This document shows, one piece after another, positions 17,246 to 26,233 of a stretch of 64,000 nt of DNA (position 1 is its first letter; every line of letters begins with the position of its first letter). The notes under the pieces were generated by a model. It had not been told where the DNA came from, made no database searches, and was given only the letters and a program-made list of their open reading frames with translations. The stretch is from the NCBI GenBank assembly GCA_019359215.1, contig JAHHHS010000002.1, positions 62,001 through 126,000 on the forward strand. Direction: 5' to 3'. A program made the position numbers and the translations under genes. The DNA comes from Nostoc indistinguendum CM1-VF10. Lineage in GTDB: Bacteria > Cyanobacteriota > Cyanobacteriia > Cyanobacteriales > Nostocaceae.

Positions 17246-17790
17246 TAATGAGAAACAGTTTTTTTTAGTACGCCAGGAATTGCCTCAAGTATTCGTTTGG
17301 CAATGTCTTCAGGTGTATCTGCCTCTTGCACAGTGATGTGTAAATCAGCTTGAGAGTAAAGTGGTGTTCGTTGTTCGAGGAGCGATCGCAATTTGCCTTT
17401 AGGATCAGCATCTTGCAAGAGTGGTCTTGTGGTATCCTCAGCTAAACGGCTGTAAATTAGCTCTACTGGCGCATCTAGCCACACTATTAAACCGTGGTGC
17501 AGATAACCCCAATTTTCTCGCCGCAGTACAATGCCTCCACCTGTTGATATAGTCAATTTTGTAAAAGCACAGACTTGTGAAAGCACGTCACTTTCTATCT
17601 GGCGAAATCCTGCTTCCCCAACTTGTGCAAATAACTGATTGATAGATTTACGTGTTGCTTGGGCAATGACATCATCGGTATCCACAAACCCATAACCCAG
17701 TTCCTTGGCCAGTAAGCGCCCTATTGTCGTCTTACCAACACCCATCATGCCAATTAAGTACAGGTTGACTCCTTTTAATAAGCTGCTCAC
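17245..17790 (-). CDS. aroK: shikimate kinase
   Basis: 181 residues. Walker A is GMMGVGKTTIGR (about 15-26), followed by FVDTDDVIA for shikimate binding, ISTGGGIV, and RPLLQ in the lid. It phosphorylates shikimate in the chorismate pathway. Its last 145 bases have a second copy at 16186-16330, so the present 3' end may have arrived with the xisHI cassette. Its TAA overlaps the xisH ATG by one base, so xisHI would be co-transcribed with it. Confidence 0.95.
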   Translation of the reverse strand: MSSLLKGVNLYLIGMMGVGKTTIGRLLAKELGYGFVDTDDVIAQATRKSINQLFAQVGEAGFRQIESDVLSQVCAFTKLTISTGGGIVLRRENWGYLHHGLIVWLDAPVELIYSRLAEDTTRPLLQDADPKGKLRSLLEQRTPLYSQADLHITVQEADTPEDIAKRILEAIPGVLKKTVSH

Positions 17791-18501
17791 CAGTTGCTTC
17801 GCTCCAATTATGAGTTCTGAGGCACAGTTTTAAATTATAAACTGCCTTAACGCACTTCATTATTTATAAGAATAGAAAAGCGATCGCAGTGTCTAAATTC
17901 CCAACTTCGTAAAGTTTTTCGCTTATCTAACTTTTCACGAATTATTTAGCACTGCTATATAAATTTTCTAACTCGCAATTGTTTTTAAATTCTACAAATT
18001 CATCTTCTATTTTAGTTGAATCAACCGTCGTTATTACTATTGTTAATGTATTTAAAGTAACCAAGGCAATAAATTAACGATTTTTCTGCGAAATTACCAT
18101 AATATAAACGAATAATTTCTCAGGAATGTAGTAAGTTCCCTCAATTAACTTTGTATTTGCTGCATAGCGATCGCTATGCTTAATAAAAAAAATAATATAG
18201 CTTCTTTGAAACTTTATTCAAACAATTCCTGTCTATCTAAATAATCCGAATTTTCACTTTGGTGGGTAATTTTAAGTATACAAAACACTGTGTTTCTACC
18301 AGCACCGTGTAGTTATTCTAAAAATCTAGTCATAACAAGCTCTGAGCAATTAAATGTTTCTGATAGAGGTGTAAATAATGACTTATATACTGCGATCGCC
18401 CAAAAAACTTTGCAAATTTGAAATTTTGGCATGAAAGACTACTGTATATTTCACCCCAATAAGCCTGAATGAATAAATATAGGATGAATGAGGCGTCAAC
18501 T
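17791..18501. other. AT-rich spacer without visible gene
   Basis: About 700 bases between divergent aroK and a small conserved gene. It contains HIP1 sites and T-rich stretches but no frame with coding features, no tandem repeat and no RNA gene that I recognise. Confidence 0.45.
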
Positions 18502-18696
18502 ATGACTCGAATTCGTGACGTTGTACAAAAAGCTTTGGCAACTGGCTATTTGACAGTAGAAGCTGAAAATGAACTACGACAATTGTTGACTACCCGGTAT
18601 GAATTAGAAGATTTTAATGCTTTCATGACTTTGCAGGAAGCTGCCATGACTGGCAAGGTCAAGCAGGAGTCTAGAGAGCGGTGTGGCATCAAGTAG
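18502..18696 (+). CDS. small conserved cyanobacterial protein, unknown function
   Basis: 64 residues from ATG 18502 (MTRIRDVVQKALATGYLTVEA), chosen because GAGG lies seven bases upstream; two earlier in-frame ATGs at 18469 and 18484 have poorer sites. Predicted mostly helical and soluble, with no cysteine pair or membrane segment. I recall similar short proteins in other filamentous cyanobacteria but no function. It converges with the LapA-like gene 15 bases away. Confidence 0.6.
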   Translation: MTRIRDVVQKALATGYLTVEAENELRQLLTTRYELEDFNAFMTLQEAAMTGKVKQESRERCGIK

Positions 18697-18711
18697 AGAG
18701 CCTGCTGCATC

Positions 18712-19410
18712 TCACCGACGGGAGCGTTTATCATCATCCTCAAAATCATCATCATCATCAAAAAATTCCCAATCATCATCAGTTTGATTGGTAGTTGGCG
18801 GCTGATAAGGGGGGATGATCACCCGGTAGTCAGCATCATAAACGGATTCAGTTTTTCCCACAGCCGTATTTTTTGGTTCGTGGTAGCTGTAAGAATAAAC
18901 TGAACCGGACTGAGAACTGCTTTTGACTTCTGATTGACGTTCGTAAGTTTTAGAATCTTTAGGCTGTTGAGCTTGAGGATTAGGGGTAGGTGCTTCCTCT
19001 GAGCTTTCATCAAAGTTCCAATCATCATCTTTACTGCCATTTGTCTCCCAATCATCAAATACATCACTGCTAGGCTCTTCTTTTTTACTAGCTGGTGGTG
19101 GAGAACTGGCAGGACGAGATGTAGGTTCTTCTCTCCGGTTTGCCTTCGCACGAGCCGAAGTTGTGCTTCGGCGGTCAGGAGTTTGGCGTTGTCCTCCCCC
19201 AAAATAATTGGATAAGTTAAACAAGGTAGCAATCAATATAGATGTGAAAGCACCAGTGGCAGTACTGAATAAAATCCATATCGCTAGTGGTAATGGTTGA
19301 GTTTGCACGCCCAAAAATACTAGCGATATGGCAGGTGACCAATTTTGGACTAACAACAGCGTTAGTCCTCCCAGTACCGCCACCAATAAAATTAAGCGAA
19401 TTACAGCCAT
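18712..19410 (-). CDS. LapA-domain (DUF1049) membrane protein with acidic tail
   Basis: 232 residues. Two membrane segments at the N-terminus (about 4-22 and 40-62) with VQNWSPAISLVFLGVQTQPLPLAIWI between them, the pattern of LapA-domain proteins. The rest is a long disordered cytoplasmic tail rich in S, P and E, ending in a run of aspartates and KRSRR. In other bacteria LapA-type proteins help lipopolysaccharide assembly; here the role is unknown. Just upstream lies a spacer of TCAGT-type repeats. Confidence 0.75.
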   Translation of the reverse strand: MAVIRLILLVAVLGGLTLLLVQNWSPAISLVFLGVQTQPLPLAIWILFSTATGAFTSILIATLFNLSNYFGGGQRQTPDRRSTTSARAKANRREEPTSRPASSPPPASKKEEPSSDVFDDWETNGSKDDDWNFDESSEEAPTPNPQAQQPKDSKTYERQSEVKSSSQSGSVYSYSYHEPKNTAVGKTESVYDADYRVIIPPYQPPTTNQTDDDWEFFDDDDDFEDDDKRSRR

Positions 19411-19420
19411 AGCAATTTTG

Positions 19421-19467
19421 TCAGTTGTCAGTTATCAGTGGTCAGTTGTCAGTGGTCAGTTATCAGT
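19421..19467. repeat. TCAGTTG/TCAGTTA-type short tandem repeat
   Basis: Units TCAGTTG, TCAGTTA and TCAGTGG follow one another six to seven times in the spacer upstream of the LapA-like gene. Similar words recur to about 19505. Typical Nostoc heptamer repeat. Confidence 0.75.
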
Positions 19468-19576
19468 CTGATTACTCTTCACTAATTACTGTTCACTGAC
19501 TACTGACACTATCAGCCATCTCTATCATTACCCTTTTAGGACTATTGTGAAATTTCCGATCAGTCTGCTGAGGGCA

Positions 19577-20197
19577 TTAGCGACGACCTTCCCACCGCTG
19601 AATTGGGATGCAGTCAATATCTAGTTGATCTAAAGCACGGGCGACTACAAAATCAACTAAATCCTCAATGGTTTGGGGATTATGGTACCAGGCGGGAATA
19701 GCGGGGACAATTCTCACTCCAACTTCTGCTAGAGAAGTTAAGTTACGCAGGTGGATGAGGCTAAAAGGCGTTTCACGAGGAACAATGACCAGCTTTCGCC
19801 CTTCTTTGAGTTGGACATCCGCCGCCCGTTCTAGTAAATCGGAACTCAAGCCAACCGCTAACTTTGCTACTGTACTCATGCTGCATGGAATAATTATCAT
19901 CCCCAGAGTGGCAAAGGAACCACTGGCAATCCCAGCTCCAACGTCACCCCAAGGATGGCAGCGGAGTTTACCCGAAAGTGCAACTCCAGCTTGCTCTCGC
20001 CAGAATTGTTCTTGCCCGCTTGGTTCTGATGGCATCCGAATTTCCTGTTCTGACTGCCAAACCATGTAAGTAGATTTAGAAGCAACCAATTCAATACTAT
20101 AATCTGCTTCTAGCAAAAATTTGATCGCGCGAACAGCGTAAATCAGACCAGATGCGCCCGATACGCCTAAAATTAGAGGTTTAGTGTTATTTGACAC
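19577..20197 (-). CDS. ubiX: flavin prenyltransferase UbiX
   Basis: 206 residues of the UbiX/Pad1 flavoprotein fold: LGVSGASGLIYAVRAI for FMN binding at the N-terminus, IIPCSMSTVAKLA, and the late VPRETPFSLIHLRNL motif. It attaches a dimethylallyl group to FMN to make the prenylated cofactor of UbiD-type decarboxylases, needed in quinone synthesis. It follows the RNase II/R-like gene on the same strand by 17 bases and is probably co-transcribed. Confidence 0.94.
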   Translation of the reverse strand: MSNNTKPLILGVSGASGLIYAVRAIKFLLEADYSIELVASKSTYMVWQSEQEIRMPSEPSGQEQFWREQAGVALSGKLRCHPWGDVGAGIASGSFATLGMIIIPCSMSTVAKLAVGLSSDLLERAADVQLKEGRKLVIVPRETPFSLIHLRNLTSLAEVGVRIVPAIPAWYHNPQTIEDLVDFVVARALDQLDIDCIPIQRWEGRR

Positions 20198-20214
20198 GAA
20201 GTTTTTAGTTGATT

Positions 20215-22566
20215 TTACTCATCCTCCGAGTAAGGGTCTATATCATCAGACTCCATGTCATTTGGTAAGTAGAGGTCTGAAAGATGGTCATTGGAAGCAT
20301 TACCAGTTAAACCTTTGGGTACACCATCGCTGCCGACAGTTACCAAATCAATTTGCTGACGGTAGTAATCGACACTCTTAACTTGTACGGCGACGCGATC
20401 GCCTAATCTGTAAGAAGCACGATTTTTGCGCCCAAACAGTGCCTGTTGTCTAGCGCGATATTCATACCAATCGTCTTTGAGAGAACTGACGTGTACCAAT
20501 CCTTCTACCCTCAAAGGCACACCAGGATTAGTGCTGGACTCCACTTCAGCGGCTGGGACTTCAATTTCCACAAAGAAACCGTAGGATTGAACGCCAGTAA
20601 TCACACCTTGAAATACCTGTCCGATGCGTTGCTTCATCAGTTGGGCTTTTTGTAGCCCGGCTAAATCGGCTTCAGCCTCTTGGACTTCTTTTTCTCGGTC
20701 GTTGATTTGGACAATTACCCTAGTCAAATCGCTTTGCAGTTCTTGTTGCAATTCTGGGGGTAAAACGTTCCAGTTAATTTCCTCGTGGCTGGAGGAGTGA
20801 CGCAGGTTAACGCGCTCTCTAACACGAGTATTGCGGCGATCGCGTCCGTTTTCGAGTAGCGTGTAATACACTCTCTGCATTAGCAAATCTGGGTAGCGCC
20901 GCAGAGGAGCGCTAAAGTGGACATATTGCGGTAGTGCCAGACCAAAGTGAGAACCTTTGGTAGTGCTGTACGCAGACGGCTTAAGGGTATCTTGTAATAA
21001 GTAAGTTAGAACTTGCTCTGAGGGAGATTCCGCAAAAGCTGTAGTCAAATGTTGATAATCTAAGGGTTGGATATCGACTTCTGGATCTAGTGTGAGGTCA
21101 ACGCCTAAATTGACTGCCAATTTCAGCATTTCCTGGACATCTTCGACATCGGGCGTGCCTTGAACTCGCCAGATGGCGGGAACACCAAGAGCATTTAAGT
21201 GAGTTGCAACCAGTTGATTAACTAATAGTACCAACTCCGTGAGTAGCGATCGCACTGGTAAATCATTCACCACCACAGCGCCTAAAATCCCTTCATCATA
21301 GTAGGCGTTTTGGCTAGGCGGCAGATTTAACTGGAGGCTACCACGAGTCAACCGTACCTGTTTGATGGCTGTTTGCAAGGCTTGGAGGTCTTGCAGGATT
21401 TGGGAAACCTGTGATGATTCTTGCGCTTCACCTGTAAGAATTGCTTGGGCTTGTTCAGTAGTCAGTGCAGTTTCTACGTTAATTACACTGGGTTGAATTT
21501 CCCACTCCAGGACTTGTCCAGATTGGGGATCAATGGTAATTAAAAAAGAGATAGTTAAGCGATCGCTCCCAGGTACTAAAGAACAGCGTTCTGCCACACC
21601 TGGGGGTAGAATGGGCAGCACTAATTCTCCCAGATATACTGATTTGCCCCGTTTGAGTGCTTCTCTATCTAAGGCTTCATCAGGTTGGACATAGTGAGAA
21701 ACATCGGTAATATGAACGCCTAAAAGCCAATTTCCGGCTAGGTTTTTTTCTAAACTAAAAGCGTTTTCTATAACTTTGGTATCGCCATTTACCCCTTCAA
21801 TGGTGAAAGTAAATAAATTACGCAAATCCAGCCGATTTTTCAGGTCTGCTTTAAGTAGCTTTTTGGGCAACTTGGCGGCTGCATCTAGTACATTATCTGG
21901 AAAAGTCCGGGAAAGGTCATGTTTACACGTAACTAAATCTATATCAGCAGCAGCTTCGGCATCGCTACCGAGGATTTGCACCACTCGACCAAGGGGAGGA
22001 TATTGTGCTAACGGGTAACGCAAAACTTCCACATGAACCAAGTGATCGATCGCTTCTTCCAACTTTGCCTCGTTAGGTTGAATCTTCAGTTCAAACAGCA
22101 ATCGATCATCTAAAGGCACAGCCCGGAAACCAGCTTCTACCTGCTTAATTCGTGCCAGTAAAGTGTGGTTAGAACGTTCTAGAATTAGCTTCACCTCCCC
22201 TTCAGGAGAGCGACGACGGCTGCCTTCTTTGAGAACTCTTACCAAAACGCGATCGCCATTCCAAGCATTACTCAAATGACTTTCGCGGATGTAAATATCC
22301 TCGGCTCCTTCGACATCTTGAATAGCAAAGCAAAAGCCTTTACTAGAACAACGGAGCTTTGCCTCGATTACTCCCTCTTCGGTGACACGGCGGTACTTGC
22401 CCCGTTCTTTCACTAAAATACCGATTTTTTCGAGAACATCTAAGGCAATGTGAAGTTTTTGTAAGCTTTTTTCATCTTCACAGCCAAGTTTCTTTTCTAA
22501 AACCTTCCGAGCTACCAATTTATCATCGGTGAAATTGGCAAGGAGTGTAGCGATTGAAAATTCCAT
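20215..22566 (-). CDS. RNase II/R-family protein with degenerate catalytic site
   Basis: 783 residues: N-terminal helical and cold-shock-like domains, an RNB domain from about 250 to 600 (HITDVSHYVQPDEALDREAL, HFSAPLRRYPDLLMQRVY), and a C-terminal S1 domain followed by an acidic tail. The catalytic segment of RNase II (TID..D.DD) reads TIEGVNGDTKVIENAF, so the four metal-binding aspartates are replaced by E, N, V/K and E/N. Exonuclease activity in the usual way is therefore doubtful. Cyanobacteria have such a divergent member (Zam in Synechocystis); assignment to Zam is tentative. Confidence 0.85.
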   Translation of the reverse strand: MEFSIATLLANFTDDKLVARKVLEKKLGCEDEKSLQKLHIALDVLEKIGILVKERGKYRRVTEEGVIEAKLRCSSKGFCFAIQDVEGAEDIYIRESHLSNAWNGDRVLVRVLKEGSRRRSPEGEVKLILERSNHTLLARIKQVEAGFRAVPLDDRLLFELKIQPNEAKLEEAIDHLVHVEVLRYPLAQYPPLGRVVQILGSDAEAAADIDLVTCKHDLSRTFPDNVLDAAAKLPKKLLKADLKNRLDLRNLFTFTIEGVNGDTKVIENAFSLEKNLAGNWLLGVHITDVSHYVQPDEALDREALKRGKSVYLGELVLPILPPGVAERCSLVPGSDRLTISFLITIDPQSGQVLEWEIQPSVINVETALTTEQAQAILTGEAQESSQVSQILQDLQALQTAIKQVRLTRGSLQLNLPPSQNAYYDEGILGAVVVNDLPVRSLLTELVLLVNQLVATHLNALGVPAIWRVQGTPDVEDVQEMLKLAVNLGVDLTLDPEVDIQPLDYQHLTTAFAESPSEQVLTYLLQDTLKPSAYSTTKGSHFGLALPQYVHFSAPLRRYPDLLMQRVYYTLLENGRDRRNTRVRERVNLRHSSSHEEINWNVLPPELQQELQSDLTRVIVQINDREKEVQEAEADLAGLQKAQLMKQRIGQVFQGVITGVQSYGFFVEIEVPAAEVESSTNPGVPLRVEGLVHVSSLKDDWYEYRARQQALFGRKNRASYRLGDRVAVQVKSVDYYRQQIDLVTVGSDGVPKGLTGNASNDHLSDLYLPNDMESDDIDPYSEDE

Positions 22567-23767
22567 GCAGTGAACCGACCTTTGGTCAAAACATCATTGG
22601 TTGTTTAATCTGGTTCTTTTCTGTATACCCTCACGGCTTACAGAAACAAGCTGGAAGCGAATTGCTCAGAGGCAAGGCTTCCTAAGTTCTAAGGAAAGGA
22701 AGCCCAACCCAGCAAGAGTGGGAAACTACTCCGGCAGTTCCGAGCAAAGGAAGCCTACCCACGAACAACTCTGGGCATCTACGAACTTCTCACTGCACGA
22801 TGCTCTCAGAATTCGCCTGCGTTCAACTCTCTTCATCTAACCAAACTGAGAAAGTACGCCTGATTTAAATCTAGCCCCGCTAGGTAATTACGCGACGGGT
22901 TTTTGAAAAGCTGGGTTTAGAGAATCCATACTGCTCAAAAGCGCTATGCAGGGAAGCTACTGCGGTTAGGCAGCCCCCGTCTTGGCGGTTCCCGTCGTTA
23001 GCGCTAGCGGTAGCGATAGCCGTTAGCGAGGAACGAGCGTCGGAACGAGCGTCTGGGGGACTACCGAACCCGAAGGGTCTTGAGGTCTCCCCAAGGGGAG
23101 GAGGCAGTGCGGTCTTGGGGTCTCCCCAAGTGGAGCAACTGCCGTCAAGTGGCGTGGAAACTACAGGTGTTTGATTGTCTAGAGTGAAGGTAATTTTACG
23201 CCATTAGAATCTGATTTTTGACTCGGAGGAACTGCCGGTGAACCCAATTTACCCACATGTAGAATCGGTAACAATTAGGTGAGCAGCTTAATAAGCAGTG
23301 AGGGCGAACCGTATCTCCATTATTGTAGATTTAGAGCGCATTTCCAGAAAATAGTTCTAGATATTAAGTTGGGTAATCAGTATAGCATTGCAGACAAGAC
23401 TACCCAGATAAGTTAGCACTAGCTAAAAATTTCGTCAAAAAATAGCTGCTGCTACAATTGGGACACAGGACAAAGCAATAATATCACTAAGCTGATGCCC
23501 GCCTAAATTGTATAAACACTCTTTACGGTGGTTAACTGTTAACTGTTGACGGTTATCAGTCATCGGTCATCGGTCATCAGCCTTCATGTAAATGTTCAAG
23601 TTAAATGCATAACAGCTTATTGATGAGAGTTAAAAATAAAAAATGCAATATTGGTAGGCATCCTGGGTATAGAGTGGATGTAAATTAAAGTAAGGGTAGC
23701 TAGCTCGCTTGAGCATACAGGCAGTATCGACCCCGTTATTAAAAAGATTTAGATTGGTAGCAATATT
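22567..23767. other. long structured, GC-rich spacer
   Basis: About 1.2 kb between divergent genes. The part at 22660-23160 is much richer in G+C than the surroundings and full of local inverted repeats (GGCTTCCT/AGGAAGCC near 22676-22711, tandem GGAACGAGCGTC at about 23029-23053, and the hairpin at 23103-23143). No convincing reading frame is present. It may be a cluster of dispersed palindromic repeats, or hold a non-coding RNA not recognised here. The right half (23200-23760) shows no feature beyond short GTTAACT and TCATCGG repeats. Confidence 0.5.
23103..23143. repeat. nested hairpin of a dispersed Nostoc-type repeat
   Basis: Outer stem GGCAGT/ACTGCC encloses inner stem CTTGGGG/CCCCAAG with a three-base loop. 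Related words (GGTCTCCCCAAGGGGAG) occur just to the left. I recall similar palindromes scattered in Nostoc genomes. Confidence 0.6.
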
Positions 23768-24655
23768 ATGTTGGCTCAATTCCAGAGCTTGTATCCCAAG
23801 GGCAGTCTGATTTCTGAATTAGTGCAAATTTTTCAAGGAAAATATATTGTCCGGGCAAGCGTGCAAATAGAAGGTGTAACCCGTGCTACGGGTATGGCAG
23901 CAGCAGAAACAGTAGAAGCAGCAGAAGACCAAGCCAGAACCAGGGCGCTGATAGTTTTGGGTATTACAAATGCGCCACAGCAATCAGTCGCATTTAGCTC
24001 AAATCCAATTCCCCCAGCGCAGCTAAATTCTTCCTTGAATACCAAAAGTGGATTAGATGAGTCTGCTGCCTATTCCTCTGCCAAAGATCAGGATTTTGTT
24101 AGTAGTCAGTGGCCAGTAGTCAGTGACAAAGAAATATCTATACCGCCTTCCAAAGTACGGAACATCAAAGCAGAAGTAGTAACAAACAATAATGAACAGT
24201 ACGGGTACAGCAGTGGTGCGTCCCTACCAAGCGATAACTATAGCCAGGATTTAGGTCAAAACTTTCCTGTGGCAGCCAACAAGGGGCTAGAATTTGATCC
24301 TCCAGTGGAAAACTTGGAAATAACCTTTGATAAACAGGTGGAAAATCAAACATTTCCAGAGATTTCTGCCAATAATGTCACACCATTTACACCTCGGAGT
24401 TACAGCCCTCAAGAGAATGTTGCTACCCCGCCAGTGGCAGGAAAGAGAAAGAAGAAAGCTGAACCCGTTGATTTATCGGATGTAATTGCTAAAACAGATG
24501 TCGAACTTCAGCGTTTAGGCTGGACACCAGAACAAGGACGGGAACATCTGATTGAAACTTATGGTAAACGGGGGCGTACTTTGCTAACTGAAGAAGAATT
24601 ACACGGATTCCTCAAATACTTACAATCTCAGCCAGACCCAATAGCGGGATTTTGA
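23768..24655 (+). CDS. conserved cyanobacterial protein, possible Rad52-like/annealing-type domain
   Basis: 295 residues. The N-terminal 65 (LYPKGSLISELVQ, YIVRASVQIEGVTRATGMAAA, then an ETVEAAEDQARTRAL helix) and the C-terminal 60 (LGWTPEQGREHLIETYGKRGR, LTEEELHGFLKYLQ) form the two ordered parts; about 160 residues of low-complexity linker lie between. This layout recalls single-strand-annealing and other phage-like DNA-repair proteins, but the resemblance is from memory of patterns and is weak. Function unknown. A strong terminator lies downstream at 24743-24778. Confidence 0.6.
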   Translation: MLAQFQSLYPKGSLISELVQIFQGKYIVRASVQIEGVTRATGMAAAETVEAAEDQARTRALIVLGITNAPQQSVAFSSNPIPPAQLNSSLNTKSGLDESAAYSSAKDQDFVSSQWPVVSDKEISIPPSKVRNIKAEVVTNNNEQYGYSSGASLPSDNYSQDLGQNFPVAANKGLEFDPPVENLEITFDKQVENQTFPEISANNVTPFTPRSYSPQENVATPPVAGKRKKKAEPVDLSDVIAKTDVELQRLGWTPEQGREHLIETYGKRGRTLLTEEELHGFLKYLQSQPDPIAGF

Positions 24656-24658
24656 TTT

Positions 24659-24707
24659 GTCATTAGTCATTAGTCATTAGTTATTTGTAAGGACTAATGA
24701 CTAATAA
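24659..24707. repeat. CATTAGT heptamer repeat with inverted partner
   Basis: GTCATTA is repeated three times and is followed by the complementary ACTAATGACTAATA, so the stretch can fold on itself. It lies between the 23768-24655 gene and its terminator. Confidence 0.75.
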
Positions 24708-24742
24708 CGTAGTCTGTTGAATCTAAATCGAGTTTTGAAGTC

Positions 24743-24778
24743 AAATAACCCCTTTTCATCAGTGAAAAGGGGTTATTT
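24743..24778. terminator. strong bidirectional Rho-independent terminator
   Basis: AAATAACCCCTTTT pairs perfectly with AAAAGGGGTTATTT around an eight-base loop, with T-rich flanks on both strands. It lies between the convergent 23768-24655 gene and clpP. Confidence 0.9.
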
Positions 24779-24831
24779 TTAGGGTTTAAGGGAATTAAAT
24801 GTGGTAAATCACCATTTACCAATCGTGACTA

Positions 24832-25443
24832 TTAATTAAGAACAGCAACTGCTGGACGGCTACCAGCAGCGTGACGGTCAATCACTTCGTCAATTAAGCC
24901 GTATTCTCTGGCTTCCTCAGGTGACATGAAGAAGTCACGTTCAGTATCTTCAGCAATGCGCTCAATTGGTTGACCTGTATGTTCGGCTAAATAGTCATTT
25001 AGCCGCTTCTTGTGGTACAAAATTTCCCGCGCCTGAATTTCGATATCAGTCGCTTGTCCTTGAGCGCCACCTAGAGGTTGATGAATCATAATCCGAGAAT
25101 GGGGTAAACTCATCCGCTTACCCTTAGCACCAGCACTGAGGAGGAAAGCGCCCATACTCGCCGCCAATCCGGTACAAATTGTACAGACATCAGGGCGAAT
25201 GTGTTTCATAGTGTCAAAAATGCCCATACCAGCCGTCACCGAACCACCGGGAGAATTGATGTACATATAAATGTCTTTCTCCGAGTCTTCGGCATCCAAA
25301 TACAGCAGTTGGGCAACAATCAAGTTAGCAATGTTGTTGTCAACTTGTTGTCCCAAAAAGATGATGCGCTCACGCAACAGCCGTGAGTAGATGTCAAAGG
25401 CGCGTTCGCCTCGACCCGATTGTTCAATAACGATAGGAATCAT
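24832..25443 (-). CDS. clpP: ATP-dependent Clp protease proteolytic subunit
   Basis: 203 residues. The catalytic serine is in [14 protein letters not shown] near residue 98, the histidine in [13 protein letters not shown], and the C-terminal [15 protein letters not shown] motif ([18 protein letters not shown]) carries the aspartate. It forms the tetradecameric chamber fed by ClpX or ClpC. Cyanobacteria have several clpP genes and one clpR; the full triad marks this as an active ClpP. No clpX or clpR is adjacent. Confidence 0.95.
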   Translation of the reverse strand: MIPIVIEQSGRGERAFDIYSRLLRERIIFLGQQVDNNIANLIVAQLLYLDAEDSEKDIYMYINSPGGSVTAGMGIFDTMKHIRPDVCTICTGLAASMGAFLLSAGAKGKRMSLPHSRIMIHQPLGGAQGQATDIEIQAREILYHKKRLNDYLAEHTGQPIERIAEDTERDFFMSPEEAREYGLIDEVIDRHAAGSRPAVAVLN

Positions 25444-25905
25444 GGAAGCGTGTTTGTGGCTACTTTAAATACATTTTATCGATGACAGCACGAAACTGGG
25501 GTTTATCTCTACAGTTCTCAAGCAGATAAATCAATCCTTTCTCGTTTTCCCTTATCTAATACAGCGATTTTCAGTTGAGCAGACTATAAAATTTAACCCC
25601 TAAGGGCACTTTTTAGGAACAGAAGGTGTCTAAAAAAAAGGGAAGAACAAATTAAAAACTCTAATTATCGCCAACCTCATATCTCGGCATTTGCTGGACA
25701 ACTTTGGCGATGTAGTGATTAAGCCGATAACCGAAATCCAACTTACTTAGGGAATTGTGTTAAATCAGTCACATTTTGAACATTTTTTTAGGATTTTCCT
25801 CAGCAATTCTCAAGTTATTTTTGTTAGATTCGGTAAATCGATAGTACAAGGTGTATTTAGAATAACCAGTCCTACTTGAATGCTATCCACCCAGAGAGAC
25901 GTGCC
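25444..25905. other. spacer upstream of clpP
   Basis: About 460 AT-rich bases holding the clpP promoter region. No repeat, RNA or conserved frame was recognised. Confidence 0.4.
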
Positions 25906-26061
25906 ATGCTGGAAAAACTTGTACAAGCCGCCATCATCACCTTCTTGCTCCACCTGATAGCAGGACTTAGCCCAAATACTATGATTCAAACAAGGACAGC
26001 ATCACCTGTGCCAGAAACGCCACCAAATATCGTTAGCTTACTATTGCGATCGTTTCAGTAA
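25906..26061 (+). CDS. possible small membrane protein
   Basis: 51 residues from the ATG at 25906 (MLEKLVQAAIITFLLHLIAG), with one N-terminal hydrophobic helix and a polar proline-containing tail ending LLLRSFQ. The frame also opens ten codons earlier at 25876. Nothing else supports it; it may be a chance frame. It is tandem with the thioredoxin/DUF255 gene 170 bases further on. Confidence 0.3.
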   Translation: MLEKLVQAAIITFLLHLIAGLSPNTMIQTRTASPVPETPPNIVSLLLRSFQ

Positions 26062-26233
26062 AAATATTTCAGAAATTGTACAGGTGTCGGCGATATCAAA
26101 GACATGGACTACTATCTCTTACCCAAGGGATAATTCGCTCGTAGGATTTCTTGCTTATATACATAGCTGTTTAGGCTAACACTTCTGGGAACAAGATAGA
26201 CTGAGCAAAGAAGGCAACTACTTGCGTTTAATC

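Noticed and set aside
18819..19232. 137-codon minus-strand frame inside the LapA-like gene
   Set aside because: It overlaps the LapA-like gene on the same strand in another frame and its composition reflects the repetitive acidic tail; no domain or start site.
22601..22840. 79-codon plus-strand frame upstream of the RNase gene
   Set aside because: No ribosome site, odd composition and it lies in the structured GC-rich spacer; probably chance.
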